A DNA stretch of 64,000 nt from positions 1,546,501 to 1,610,500 of the forward strand of contig NZ_LS483470.1 of assembly GCF_900478135.1 (NCBI RefSeq), written 5' to 3'. The stretch is from Leminorella richardii (GTDB lineage: Bacteria > Pseudomonadota > Gammaproteobacteria > Enterobacterales > Enterobacteriaceae). Below the pieces are notes generated by a model, which ran no database searches, had not been told where the DNA came from, and worked only from the letters and a program-made list of their open reading frames with translations. This document shows, piece by piece, positions 19,519-28,185 of the stretch. Made by a program: the position numbers and the translations under genes. Position 1 is the stretch's first letter, and each line of letters begins with the position of its first letter.

Positions 19519-20329
19519 AATTTTAAACGGGTCAGCGAAAGCTGGCCCGTTTTGCTTTGTGTCTTTCTCTGCTGCGCTGAACTAACGAATAGCGCACTCT
19601 TATCGTTTTGTTTTTCTTTGCAGTCCCTAGTGAGGTTCCGTAAGGCAGAAGCGGCCTTTTTGACCTCAGAATACATAAGCCTTGGATACTGTACTTCTCT
19701 CTATTTCCATCAACCCAGCGACAGCACACTCCGACCCCAACTAATTCACCGAGTAACTATTAGCAACGCTTTAATATTAATTTTTAAAGATGTTCCTACA
19801 GTATAAGTAGTACCTTATTAAACGGTGGTTAATAAAAAATATTTCACCATCATTTAATCAAAAATTCACTGAATTTTTAGATTGAGTAATGACTCTATTG
19901 TCGATCATAAAATCTTGTTTTTCTATAAAAACACTTTAAGAGTGTCGATATTTTTTAAATTTCAGAACTAAATTCATGAAATTTATGGTTTATCAATATA
20001 TTGTAAAGTTGACTTTTAAGTCTAATTTTTATTCAATTAACAGATCAAGTATCTAAATAATATTATTTGTTTAGTATTTTAGATCGTTTACACGATTTTT
20101 TTGATGTGATAGCTTATCGATACTTTACGGATGGTAACTGTCTTTTTGTGTGTTTTTTTGAAATTTAAAAAAACAAAGACACGCTTTAAGTTTTAATTTT
20201 TAACTTTCTTGGTCTCCGGCCTTATTAGGCTGGGGCTTGATGGTGAAGTACAGGAAGTACTCTTCCTTCCTTATTTCATGGAGTGTGACAGAAGAGAAGT
20301 GAAATATTTTATCAAAAAATGGAGTTTTT
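19519..20329. other. Long AT-rich region upstream of the first fimbrial operon
   Basis: This 811-bp stretch has no credible gene and becomes strongly AT-rich after ~19780, as is common for regulatory regions of silenced accessory operons. Segments such as GATCATAAA (near 19904) and TTTTAGATCGTTT (near 20077) recur upstream of the second operon. The whole upstream region was therefore probably duplicated with the genes. Confidence 0.6.
20244..20284 (+). promoter_or_regulatory. Conserved leader element of fimbrial operon 1
   Basis: 41 nt identical to the element at 26646-26686 and placed 46 nt before the pilin ATG in both operons. It contains AGGAAG-TACT-CTTCCT, a perfect 6-bp stem with a 4-nt loop (20252-20267). 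Sequence further upstream has diverged, so this block appears constrained. It may be a protein-binding site or an mRNA leader hairpin. Confidence 0.6.
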
Positions 20330-20887
20330 ATGAAACTGAAGAACGTTGTTTTATCCGCAGCTATCGTTGCCGCTTTCGGCGCTGCTACCGCTCAGGCTGC
20401 TTCTAACGGCACCGTTAACTTTACTGGTGAAGTTATTGATAAAACCTGTGATATCACCATCGACGGCGCTGCTAGCCCTGCAACGGTGATTCTGGCTGCC
20501 GTTGACAAGAGCCAGCTGGCTGTTGCTGGCGCCACCGCTAAGCGTACTGGTTTTAACATCGAATTGAAAAACTGTTCCGGCGGCGCAACTGTCAGCAAAG
20601 CTGCGGCGTTCTTTGAAAACGGTTCTACGGTTGATGCTATCGGCTATCGCCTGAACAACACTGCTGCTGCCGGTACGGCGGCGACTCAAGTCCAGCTGCA
20701 ACTGGTTGATGCTGCAACGGGTAACCCGATCAAGGTGGGTAGCCCGACTCAGCACACTGCTACAACGACCTACGATCTGAGCTCCGGCTCTGCCACGCTG
20801 CCGTACGCGGTTGAGTACTACGCAACGGGCGCAGCAACGCCTGGTCTGGTTGCCAGCTCCGTCAACTTCACTGTCAACTACTTCTAA
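20330..20887 (+). CDS. Major fimbrial subunit, operon copy 1
   Basis: The 185-residue precursor has a signal peptide (MKLKNVVLSAAIVAAFGAAT, then AQA before ASNGTV). The mature type 1-like pilin has a donor strand near the N-terminus and a disulfide pair (the Cys of DKTCD and of LKNCSGG). It ends in the conserved C-terminal VNFTVNYF with penultimate Tyr, recognised by the chaperone. It polymerises into the fimbrial shaft in the outer membrane. The paralogue at 26733 has an identical signal peptide and differs at scattered surface-type positions. It is followed by a hairpin and then the chaperone gene. Confidence 0.93.
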   Translation: MKLKNVVLSAAIVAAFGAATAQAASNGTVNFTGEVIDKTCDITIDGAASPATVILAAVDKSQLAVAGATAKRTGFNIELKNCSGGATVSKAAAFFENGSTVDAIGYRLNNTAAAGTAATQVQLQLVDAATGNPIKVGSPTQHTATTTYDLSSGSATLPYAVEYYATGAATPGLVASSVNFTVNYF

Positions 20888-20930
20888 TCGTTGCCTGTAT
20901 CTGGCGAACAGTATGTATTGATGTGCGTAA

Positions 20931-20956
20931 CAGGGGGCGGGCTCACCCGCTCCCTG
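20931..20956 (+). terminator. Intercistronic hairpin after pilin 1
   Basis: CAGGGGGCGGG / CCCGCTCCCTG with a CTCA loop, an 11-pair stem with one G-T, in the gap between pilin and chaperone. The equivalent hairpin in copy 2 shows a compensatory change. No T-run follows, so partial termination or protection of the pilin mRNA from 3' decay is more likely than full termination. Confidence 0.7.
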
Positions 20957-20975
20957 ATTCAGGGAGGATCTTTCG

Positions 20976-21680
20976 ATGAATAACCGTACCGTCTATCGCA
21001 GCGCCGCAGCGCTCGCTTTATCTTTCATCCTGACAACGCCCGCGCTAGCAGGGATTGTCATTACCGGCACACGCGTTATCTACCCTGCCGGTGAGCGCGA
21101 AGTGACGGTGAAAATCGATAACCGCGGTGACAAGCCGGTACTGGCTCAGAGCTGGGTGGACGACGGTGATGCCGACGCTACGCCGGAAACCGCCAAAGCG
21201 CCGTTTACAGTCACGCCGCCTATCAATCGAGTGAATGCGGATAAAGGGCAGACTCTGCGGGTGAGGTTCACCGGAGAACCGCTGCCGACAGACAAAGAGT
21301 CGGTATTCTGGCTCAGCGTGCTGGAGATCCCGCCGCTGAATAAGGAAAAGCAGAGCCAGCTGCAGATGGCGTTTCGTTCACGCATCAAGATTTTTTACCG
21401 ACCTTCAGGCCTTCCGGGGGACGCAAACCTGGCCGGTCAGTCTGTTACATGGAAGAGAGTGAAGGGCGGGATAGAGGGGACTAATCCGACGCCGTACCAC
21501 GTATCTCTGGCCAATATCGCTGAAGATCCGGCAGGCAAAAAGGCTATCGGTGACGGTGGCATGATTGCCCCAGGAGGAAAAGCGTTTTTCCCACTGAAGA
21601 AGAGTCTGTCCACTATTTACCCGTCTTACATCAACGATTATGGCGGCATTAAGCCAACTCCACAGCCAGTTGCGCCCTGA
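20976..21680 (+). CDS. Periplasmic fimbrial chaperone, operon copy 1
   Basis: The 234-residue product has a signal peptide ending at LTTPALA before GIVITGTRVIYPAG. It has the two-domain PapD-like fold: the N-terminal VIYPAGEREVTVKIDNRGDKP strand, the conserved ESVFWLSVLEIPP segment, and the RIKIFYRPSGLPG domain junction. It caps pilin subunits by donor-strand complementation and delivers them to the usher. It is the only intact chaperone of the two operons. The start is preceded by GGGAGGATC. Confidence 0.94.
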   Translation: MNNRTVYRSAAALALSFILTTPALAGIVITGTRVIYPAGEREVTVKIDNRGDKPVLAQSWVDDGDADATPETAKAPFTVTPPINRVNADKGQTLRVRFTGEPLPTDKESVFWLSVLEIPPLNKEKQSQLQMAFRSRIKIFYRPSGLPGDANLAGQSVTWKRVKGGIEGTNPTPYHVSLANIAEDPAGKKAIGDGGMIAPGGKAFFPLKKSLSTIYPSYINDYGGIKPTPQPVAP

Positions 21681-21792
21681 ACAGGGGACTCAATGACGCT
21701 GTCGCCCGCATGCGTGGCGTCAATGAAGAATTGAATCAAAGAAGCATATTCATACTGCTGTATATCGGTATTTTTAGGTGAAGGGAATTCAC

Positions 21793-24354
21793 ATGTTATC
21801 TTTTAACCGTTCACTGTCGCCGCTGGCTGCCGCTGTTCTGTTCGCTCTCTCTGGTTGGGCTGCAGCGGAAGAGGTGGACGACAGCATAGAATTTAATCCC
21901 CATTTTATGAGCCCAGACAGTCAGCGGCGCATTGACCTGACTCGCTATAATCAGGATCTGGCGCCTGCCGGGACTCATAGCGCTGAGCTTATCGTCAACG
22001 GTCGCCGAATTGGCCGAGATGCGGTGCATATTCAGGATCAAACCGTAGACGGCCAGCGCATCCCCAAAGTGGACATATGTATTAAGCCAGTCACTCTGGT
22101 CACGCTAGATATTAATGTCGAACAGCTAGCGCCTGACGCACAAAAAATGATTGCTGATGCCAAAGGGCAAGAAGATGAATGTTTGGCTCTCAATAAGCTG
22201 CTGCCGGAGGGCAGTGTTGCGTTTGACGCCAACGAACAATCTCTTAACCTGACTCTGCCAGAACTGTATATCGTTCAGCGGCCGCGCGGCTATGTCAATC
22301 CGGAACAGTGGGATACCGGCATCACCGCAGCAACGCTGGGCTATAACCTGAGCGCCAGCCGTACCACCTACAGTGGTAAAGATTACGACACTATATACGG
22401 CAACCTCAACAGCGGTTTCAATCTGAAAGGCTGGTATTTCCGCCACAACGGCGTCTATACCAAAGTGACTGACAGCAGCAGTGACTACAACAATATTAAT
22501 ACTTACCTACAGCGAGATATTCCCGCTATTCAGGGACGGCTGCTGGCAGGAGATGCCAACACCAAGGGCGAACTGTTCGACACCCTGTCGTTTCGCGGTG
22601 CGCAAATTGCCAATGAGGAGCAAATGCTGCCCAACTCGGTGAGAGGCTATGCACCTATTGTTCGCGGAACGGCGCGTACGGCAGCTAAAGTGATTATCCG
22701 TCAGAGCGGTAATGTGATTTACGAGCGAACTGTCGCGCCGGGGCCGTTTGAAATCACCGATCTGTATCCCACAGGCTACGGCGGCAATCTGGACGTCTCT
22801 ATCGAAGAGGCGGACGGTTCACAGCAAAATTTCCAAATCCCTTACGCGTCCACCAGTAACCTGTTGCGACCGGGGACTCACCACTACAGCCTGACCTACG
22901 GCAAGCTGCGATCAACTCAGTTAAGAAGTGAACCGATACTGTTAGAAGGCACCTACCGTCGAGGCATCAATAACAGCCTGACGCTTTATAGCGGCCTGCA
23001 GGGCAACAGCAGCTATCAGGCTCTTCAGGGTGGTGCGTCTATTGGTACATCAATCGGCGCTTTCTCTCTGGACGTCACTCACGCGAAAACCAAATTGGGA
23101 GACGCCTGGGGTATCGATCAGGGCAATCTATCAGGGCAAAGCTATCAGCTTAAGTACAGCCAAATTCTTGAAAGCACCGGCAGTAACCTGTCTGTAGCGG
23201 CTTACCGTTTTTCTACTGACGGCTATATGGACTTCCTGACCGGGATGTCGACCCGGGAGTCGGTATCTGAGGGCTATGACAAAAATCTAGTCAGACGCGC
23301 AAAGAACCGTTTGATGGTCAGCGCTTCACAGCCCCTGCCGGAAGGCTGGGGACAGTTCTATGCCAGTGCCTGGCAGCAGGCGTACTGGAACCACGATCGC
23401 ACCGATCGTCAGTATCAGTTCGGCTACAACAATAGCTTTAGAAGAGTGAATTACAGCCTAAGCGTTAACCGCAATCAGGATCAGTTCGGCAAGTTTCAGA
23501 ATACCTACATGCTCAATCTGGTGCTGCCACTAGACGGCCTGCTTGGCTTTAGTCAGGTGGGAACCACTGTCACTCGGGGGCCGGGGAATACCATGAATGA
23601 ACAGCTGTTTGCTTCAGGGACGTCCGGAGATGAGCGGCAATACAGCTACAACGTGACGGCAGGCCACAACAGCAATGGCGGTAAAGGACGCGGCAACGGC
23701 TCCAGTCTGGTAGCCAACGGCTCTATGCGAACACCGTACACCACACTCAGCGCGCTAGCGGGAACGGGGAAAGGCTATGAGACCTACTCGGCAGGGATGA
23801 GTGGGGCGATGGTTGCTCATTCAGGTGGTTTGACCCTGTCACCGTACAGCGGTGACACCTATGCACTGGTGGAAGCGAAAGGGGCGAAGGGCGCCAAGAT
23901 GGTGAGCTATCCCGGCATTAAGGTCGACGGTTTTGGCTATGCGCTGGTGCCGTATCTAACGGCCTACCAGCTTAACGAGGTGGAGATTAGCCCTAAAGGG
24001 CTATCGAACAACGTTGAATTGAACCTGACCAGTCAGAAAGTTGCGCCGTACAGCGGTGCGGTGGTGAAGCTGAAGTATGACACCACCGTTGGCTATCCGG
24101 CGTTGATTCACGCGCCAATGGCTAACGGCCAAGCGCTGCCGTTTGGTGCAGAAGTGTTTGATGAACAGGGGTTACATGTTGGCGTTGTCGGTCAAGGCGG
24201 TCGGGTATTTGCTCGCGTACCAACGACAGAAGGTGTTCTGAAGGTGGTTTGGGGAGAGGCGACGGATCAGCAGTGCCGAGTGCGCTATATGCTGCCCGCA
24301 AATGCGGATCTGGAGAAAGATTCTGCTATCAAGTTCAACTCGGTATGTGAGTAA
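21793..24354 (+). CDS. Outer-membrane fimbrial usher, operon copy 1
   Basis: From the ATG at 21793 (AAGGGA 6 nt upstream) the product is 853 residues with a signal peptide ending near WAAA before EEVDDSIEFNPHFM. It has the usher order: N-terminal chaperone-binding domain with LDLTRYNQ-type motif, the 24-stranded barrel, and a plug domain near residues 210-320 (VRGYAPIVRGTARTAAKV). Two C-terminal domains end with a Cys pair (CRVRYMLP ... NSVCE). It forms the pore through which fimbriae are secreted. An in-frame GTG at 21778 is not preferred. The stop is 4 nt from the InsA-like gene. Confidence 0.95.
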   Translation: MLSFNRSLSPLAAAVLFALSGWAAAEEVDDSIEFNPHFMSPDSQRRIDLTRYNQDLAPAGTHSAELIVNGRRIGRDAVHIQDQTVDGQRIPKVDICIKPVTLVTLDINVEQLAPDAQKMIADAKGQEDECLALNKLLPEGSVAFDANEQSLNLTLPELYIVQRPRGYVNPEQWDTGITAATLGYNLSASRTTYSGKDYDTIYGNLNSGFNLKGWYFRHNGVYTKVTDSSSDYNNINTYLQRDIPAIQGRLLAGDANTKGELFDTLSFRGAQIANEEQMLPNSVRGYAPIVRGTARTAAKVIIRQSGNVIYERTVAPGPFEITDLYPTGYGGNLDVSIEEADGSQQNFQIPYASTSNLLRPGTHHYSLTYGKLRSTQLRSEPILLEGTYRRGINNSLTLYSGLQGNSSYQALQGGASIGTSIGAFSLDVTHAKTKLGDAWGIDQGNLSGQSYQLKYSQILESTGSNLSVAAYRFSTDGYMDFLTGMSTRESVSEGYDKNLVRRAKNRLMVSASQPLPEGWGQFYASAWQQAYWNHDRTDRQYQFGYNNSFRRVNYSLSVNRNQDQFGKFQNTYMLNLVLPLDGLLGFSQVGTTVTRGPGNTMNEQLFASGTSGDERQYSYNVTAGHNSNGGKGRGNGSSLVANGSMRTPYTTLSALAGTGKGYETYSAGMSGAMVAHSGGLTLSPYSGDTYALVEAKGAKGAKMVSYPGIKVDGFGYALVPYLTAYQLNEVEISPKGLSNNVELNLTSQKVAPYSGAVVKLKYDTTVGYPALIHAPMANGQALPFGAEVFDEQGLHVGVVGQGGRVFARVPTTEGVLKVVWGEATDQQCRVRYMLPANADLEKDSAIKFNSVCE
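23831..23903 (+). repeat. 73-bp block identical to usher copy 2
   Basis: Exact match to 30212-30284 within usher genes that otherwise differ at many third codon positions. Confidence 0.85.
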
Positions 24355-24358
24355 CAGC

Positions 24359-24655
24359 ATGATAAAGACACTACCGCCAAAGTGCCCGTTTTGTGATAAG
24401 CGGGAACAGGTGAAGAAACACGGCTCGGGAAGCGCCGGTCTGCAGCGCTACCGCTGCCTTGATTGCCACAAGACGTTTCAATCGCACTACTACTACCGTG
24501 CAAACAGTCCTTTTATTGATGAGCAAATTGCGCGGCTTTCTAAAGAGGGGTGGAGCGCGAAGCAAATCGGTGACTATTTAAGAGTCAGTCTGCCGACGGT
24601 GAACAAGCGTCTCCATAAGCTGCAGGGAAAGGAGCATCAGAATGAACCCGCATAG
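24359..24655 (+). CDS. InsA-like zinc-ribbon/HTH protein in fimbrial operon 1
   Basis: The 98 residues align along their length with IS1 InsA (91 residues). A four-cysteine zinc ribbon (C9-P-F-C12 and C33-L-D-C36) carries the family pattern HGxGxAGLQRYRCxxCxKTF. A basic/aromatic stretch and a helix-turn-helix follow at about residues 52-88 (IDEQIARLSKEGWSAKQIG then YLRVSLPTVNKRL). There is no insB, no IS1 ends and no target duplication nearby, so it is not a mobile element as it stands. It starts 4 nt after the usher stop and its last codons overlap the adhesin start by 14 nt. This implies coupled translation. A DNA-binding regulatory role is inferred. A paralogue occupies the same place in operon 2. 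Confidence 0.85.
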   Translation: MIKTLPPKCPFCDKREQVKKHGSGSAGLQRYRCLDCHKTFQSHYYYRANSPFIDEQIARLSKEGWSAKQIGDYLRVSLPTVNKRLHKLQGKEHQNEPA

Positions 24656-25808
24656 GGAGAGAAATATTGTGTGCAGCACTATTCTGTACATATTGAGACT
24701 AGGAACAATAGCGATTTTTGCGACATTTCCTCTAGTGAAGGCTCATGCAGTGGTTACCTGTGGACCTTATGAAGGGTATAGCCGGAACGCGACAGTTCCC
24801 ATTATTGGTAACGGAGTTATAACTTCGGGAGACGAGCTACCGATTGGTAGCGTGCTTTATACTCAAGCCTATCGACCCGTGAGTGGATTTTACGGTTGGA
24901 GATGCAACTATAGCAGTACGGATTTACCGGTAACAGTCAAACCGTATTTGAAAGGTGCGGCAATCAGTATGCCGTTGGGTGCACCGACTACATCTGGGAA
25001 CAAAAGCGTTTTCCCGACAAACGTACCTGGTATTGGTTTTTATGTGTTCACCAACCTAGCCGGGGGATCGCTGCAGTATCCCTTTTATACGGTTGATTTG
25101 GAAAGAGTGATTGAAAGCGGATCGGGACACGGTAGCGGAAAAGGGGTACATACTACTACTATATACCTGATAAAAACGGGGCCGATTCCGTCTTCGGCAC
25201 AGATTCAGGCGGCTTTGTTTCCCACATTTCAGTATTCCTACGGCATCACTGAGCCTGCGCCTTTTGAGGAGAATTTCCTTACTGTGAATTTTTCCGGGGT
25301 GATTAACGTTGTTAGCCGCAGCTGTCAGGTGGATGATGTGGATGTTGATTTGGGAAGCCACCAGCTCACTTCATTTACCGGTATTGGTACAGTGACAAAC
25401 TGGAAGGATTTCAACATTACGCTAAGAAACTGCCCACCGTTTCACGGCTATTACGCGACGAGAGACTCTTTGGTCTATTCGGAAACCAGCGGCGTTGTGA
25501 CCAATAATGCGCCGACGAGTAACCGTATTGATATGGCTTTTAGAGGCGCTAACGGATACAGGTCTTCTAATATGGCCTACCTGAATGCGGGCAGCGATCA
25601 GGCTAAGGGAATAGGTCTACAGATGACCGACGCAAGTGAGAACTTAATTCTGTTTAATGGCACAACCTACGATCCAGCTCTAGCCTTGACCAAGGTTGAC
25701 GGAGCCTCTTACGTGATCCCACTAAAGGCGCGCTACTATCAGTACTCTTCCACTGTGACGGCCGGTAAAGCCAACGCCTCGGTGACATTTACGATTAACT
25801 ATTATTAG
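24642..25808 (+). CDS. Fimbrial tip adhesin, operon copy 1
   Basis: The 388-residue product has a signal peptide (hydrophobic stretch ILYILRLGTIAIFATFP, cleavage near AHA before VVTCG). An N-terminal domain of ~190 residues is unlike any pilin and is taken as receptor-binding. The C-terminal pilin domain begins near FSGVINVVSRSCQVDDVDV and ends in SVTFTINYY. Two domains and last position in the operon fit a FimH-type tip adhesin. The ligand is unknown. Start overlaps the InsA-like gene. The paralogue at 31020 is more divergent in the N-terminal domain than in the pilin domain. Confidence 0.85.
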   Translation: MNPHRERNIVCSTILYILRLGTIAIFATFPLVKAHAVVTCGPYEGYSRNATVPIIGNGVITSGDELPIGSVLYTQAYRPVSGFYGWRCNYSSTDLPVTVKPYLKGAAISMPLGAPTTSGNKSVFPTNVPGIGFYVFTNLAGGSLQYPFYTVDLERVIESGSGHGSGKGVHTTTIYLIKTGPIPSSAQIQAALFPTFQYSYGITEPAPFEENFLTVNFSGVINVVSRSCQVDDVDVDLGSHQLTSFTGIGTVTNWKDFNITLRNCPPFHGYYATRDSLVYSETSGVVTNNAPTSNRIDMAFRGANGYRSSNMAYLNAGSDQAKGIGLQMTDASENLILFNGTTYDPALALTKVDGASYVIPLKARYYQYSSTVTAGKANASVTFTINYY

Positions 25809-25973
25809 ATGAGCAACGCGTCTGGCTAAAGCTTCTAGGGAGAAAAAACGGATAGTAATTCATGCAGAGTATCTTACTGTATAGCAGGTTCCCCCTTCAG
25901 TCTGGGGGAAACAGAGAAAGTCTCCCTTTGATTTGCTATAAGAACGTTTGATATCCTGCTTTAGTGCACTCAT

Positions 25974-26009
25974 AAAAAGCCGCCATCTTTCAAAGATGAC
26001 GGCTTTTTT
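25974..26009 (+). terminator. Terminator of fimbrial operon 1
   Basis: AAAAAGCCGCCATCTTT / AAAGATGACGGCTTTTTT, a long stem with one internal mismatch followed by a T-run, 165 bp past the adhesin. Confidence 0.82.
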
Positions 26010-26291
26010 ATGTTTGAAAAACAATGTGTTAAGCGGCCATTCTGGCAAAGCTATTTCCCCGTTTGGTACCTTAAAAAGGCCGCTACTAGGGCTTTGTTTG
26101 TAAATGGAATAGTTATTTACGGTACTATTGCAACGCTTTGAGGTAATCTTTTGGGAAAATTTTTAATGAAGCAATTAACTGTCTATTTTAATTAATGGTT
26201 ATGTAGTTTTACGTTGAAATAAAAAATATTTTCAGCTCAAAAATTCACCTCCAAGCGGTAATGGTTCAATCTTCTTTAGCGTCTTTTTATC

Positions 26292-26316
26292 GATCATAAA
26301 GTCTGACTTTATGATC
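26292..26316. repeat. Perfect 10-bp inverted repeat upstream of fimbrial operon 2
   Basis: GATCATAAAG-TCTGA-CTTTATGATC. The left arm is shared with the region upstream of operon 1 (near 19904), but the right arm is not conserved there. It may be an operator. Each arm has a GATC Dam site. Confidence 0.6.
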
Positions 26317-26645
26317 AAAATTGATTGGCTGAATCGTTAATTTTTTTATGATCAGAATTAAATACATTAAAATTTAATTAATTCGCTATATTATGAATTT
26401 GGTTTTTAGGGCTATTTTTTATACAAAATTTAGTCTATATTCCTGATTGATTATGAATGATTGGAGTTTTAGATCGTTTGCATGGGGTTTTAGCTGTGAT
26501 AATTTTACGTCACTTTCTGTTAAACAACCGTTTTAAAGTCTGATTTTAAAATTAAAAAAACAAAAAAATAAAATAAAAACTTTTTTAAATTATTTTTAAT
26601 TGAAATGATTTCAGCATTCAGTACATGTGATTGAGTGCTCAAGTA

Positions 26646-26686
26646 TGAAGTACAGGAAGTACTCTTCCTTCCTTATTTCATGGAGT
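26646..26686 (+). promoter_or_regulatory. Conserved leader element of fimbrial operon 2
   Basis: Identical over 41 nt to 20244-20284 and at the same distance from the pilin ATG, including the AGGAAG-TACT-CTTCCT hairpin. Confidence 0.6.
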
Positions 26687-26732
26687 TCGAAAGAAGAGGA
26701 TTGAAATACTTTTATCAAAAAATGGAGTTTTT

Positions 26733-27290
26733 ATGAAACTGAAGAACGTTGTTTTATCCGCAGCTATCGTTGCCGCTTTCGGCGCCGCTACCGCTCAGGC
26801 CGCTTCTAACGGCACTGTTAACTTCACCGGTGAAGTTATCGACAAAACTTGTGACGTTACCATCGATGGTGCCGCTAGCCCGGTAACTGTCGTTCTGGCT
26901 GCTGTTGACAAGAGCCAGCTGGCTACTGCCGGTTCTACTGCCAAGCGTACCAGCTTCAACATTGAGCTGACCAACTGCTCTGGCGGCGCGACCGTTAGTG
27001 AAGCTGCTGCGTTCTTTGAAAACGGCGCAACGGTTGATGCTATCGGCTATCGCCTGAACAACACCCTCAACGACGGTACTGAAGCTTCTAACGTCCAGCT
27101 GCAACTGGTTGATGCCGCTACAGGCAACGCCATCAAAGTCGGTAGCCCGGATCAAAGCACTACTACGACTACCTACGATCTGAGCTCTGGCGCAGCCACT
27201 CTGCCGTACGCGGTTGAGTACTACGCAACCGGCGCCGCTACCCCAGGTCTGGTTGCCAGCTCCGTCAACTTCACCATCAACTACTTCTAA
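26733..27290 (+). CDS. Major fimbrial subunit, operon copy 2
   Basis: The 185-residue precursor has the same length and identical signal peptide as copy 1. Conserved Cys residues (KTCDVT and LTNCSGG) and the C-terminal VNFTINYF support a functional pilin. Differences from copy 1 cluster in residues ~80-160, consistent with antigenic divergence of exposed loops. If expressed, it would need a chaperone supplied from elsewhere, most simply from copy 1, because its own chaperone gene is frameshifted. Confidence 0.93.
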   Translation: MKLKNVVLSAAIVAAFGAATAQAASNGTVNFTGEVIDKTCDVTIDGAASPVTVVLAAVDKSQLATAGSTAKRTSFNIELTNCSGGATVSEAAAFFENGATVDAIGYRLNNTLNDGTEASNVQLQLVDAATGNAIKVGSPDQSTTTTTYDLSSGAATLPYAVEYYATGAATPGLVASSVNFTINYF

Positions 27291-27330
27291 TCGTCGCTTT
27301 CATTTGACGATTAAGCATTGATGAGCGTTA

Positions 27331-27356
27331 CAGAGGGCGGGCCTGCCCGCCCTCTG
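27331..27356 (+). terminator. Intercistronic hairpin after pilin 2
   Basis: CAGAGGGCGGG / CCCGCCCTCTG with a CCTG loop, a perfect 11-bp stem 19 nt before the chaperone start, matching copy 1 in position and size. Confidence 0.72.
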
Positions 27357-27375
27357 ATTCAGGGAGGATCTTTCG

Positions 27376-28073
27376 ATGAATAACCGTACCGTTCGCAGCC
27401 TGACAGCGCTGCTGCTTTCTTTTGTTCTGACCGCACCGGCGATGGCCGGGATCGTGATCACCGGGACTCGGGTTATTTACCCCGCCGGCGAGCGCGAAGT
27501 GACGGTGAAAATCGATAACCGCGGCGACAAGCCGGTGCTGGCGCAAAGCTGGGTGGACGATGGTGATGCCAACGCCACGCCGGAAACCGCTAAAGCGCCG
27601 TTTACTATCACGCCGCCATTAATCGGGTCAACGCGGGCAAGGGACAAACTCTGCGCCTGATGTATACCGGAGAACCGCTGCCGACCGATAAAGAATCAGT
27701 GTTCTGGCTAAGCGTGCTGGAAATTCCACCGCTGAACAAGGAAAAGCAGAGCCAGCTGCAAATGGCGTTTCGTTCACGCATCAAGATTTTTTACCGTCCT
27801 TCAGGGCTGGCAGGAAATGCCAATCTGGCGGGCCAATCTATTACCTGGAAGAAGGTAAAGGGCGGTGTAGAAGGGACTAACCCGACGCCTTACTACGTGT
27901 CATTAGCCAATATTGCTGAAGATCCAGCGGGTAAGAGCTCTATCGGTGACGGCGGCATGATTGCTCCAGGCGGTAAAACCTTTTTCCCATTGAAGAAAAG
28001 TCCGTCGACCATTTATCCGTCCTACATCAACGACTACGGTGGAATTAAGCCAACACCGCAGCCGGTGAACTAA
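27376..28073 (+). pseudogene. Fimbrial chaperone, operon copy 2, frameshifted by one base
   Basis: The first frame (MNNRTVRSLTALLLSFVLT...) matches chaperone 1 through APFTITPP, then turns to unrelated sequence and stops at 27658-27660. The second frame, ending at 28073, continues the chaperone from about residue 82 to the normal C-terminus (GIKPTPQPVN). Compared with copy 1, one base is missing between 27617 and 27618, in the codon after ACG-CCG. The residues on either side remain highly conserved, so the event is recent or is a sequence error. The truncated product would lack the second domain and be inactive. Confidence 0.88.
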
Positions 28074-28185
28074 ATAGATGATAGAGATTGGCGCCGCCGT
28101 AATGAGGCTGAGGCGCCGCAGAAAGTTGAAGAATAAGTCTATTTACCCTGCCTTTGGCAGGTATTTTTAAGTGAAGGGAATTCAC

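Larger units (their letters stand above)
25809..26732. other. Intergenic region between the two fimbrial operons
   Basis: This 924-bp gap holds a terminator (25974-26009), an AT-rich stretch, a perfect inverted repeat (26292-26316), and the leader of operon 2. No gene is supported. Confidence 0.6.

Noticed and set aside
24302..24655. Longer start for the InsA-like gene inside the usher
   Set aside because: The extra 19 residues lie in the usher frame and align with nothing; the ATG at 24359 directly follows the usher stop.
24359..24655. InsA-like genes as leftover IS1 insertions
   Set aside because: No insB, no terminal inverted repeats and no target duplication; both copies are intact and tightly nested in the operons.
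25860..26048. 62-codon minus-strand frame between the fimbrial operons
   Set aside because: It overlaps the operon 1 terminator hairpin and has no family.
27660..28073. Second half of chaperone 2 as a separate gene
   Set aside because: It starts mid-domain without a signal peptide and is explained fully by a 1-nt deletion.
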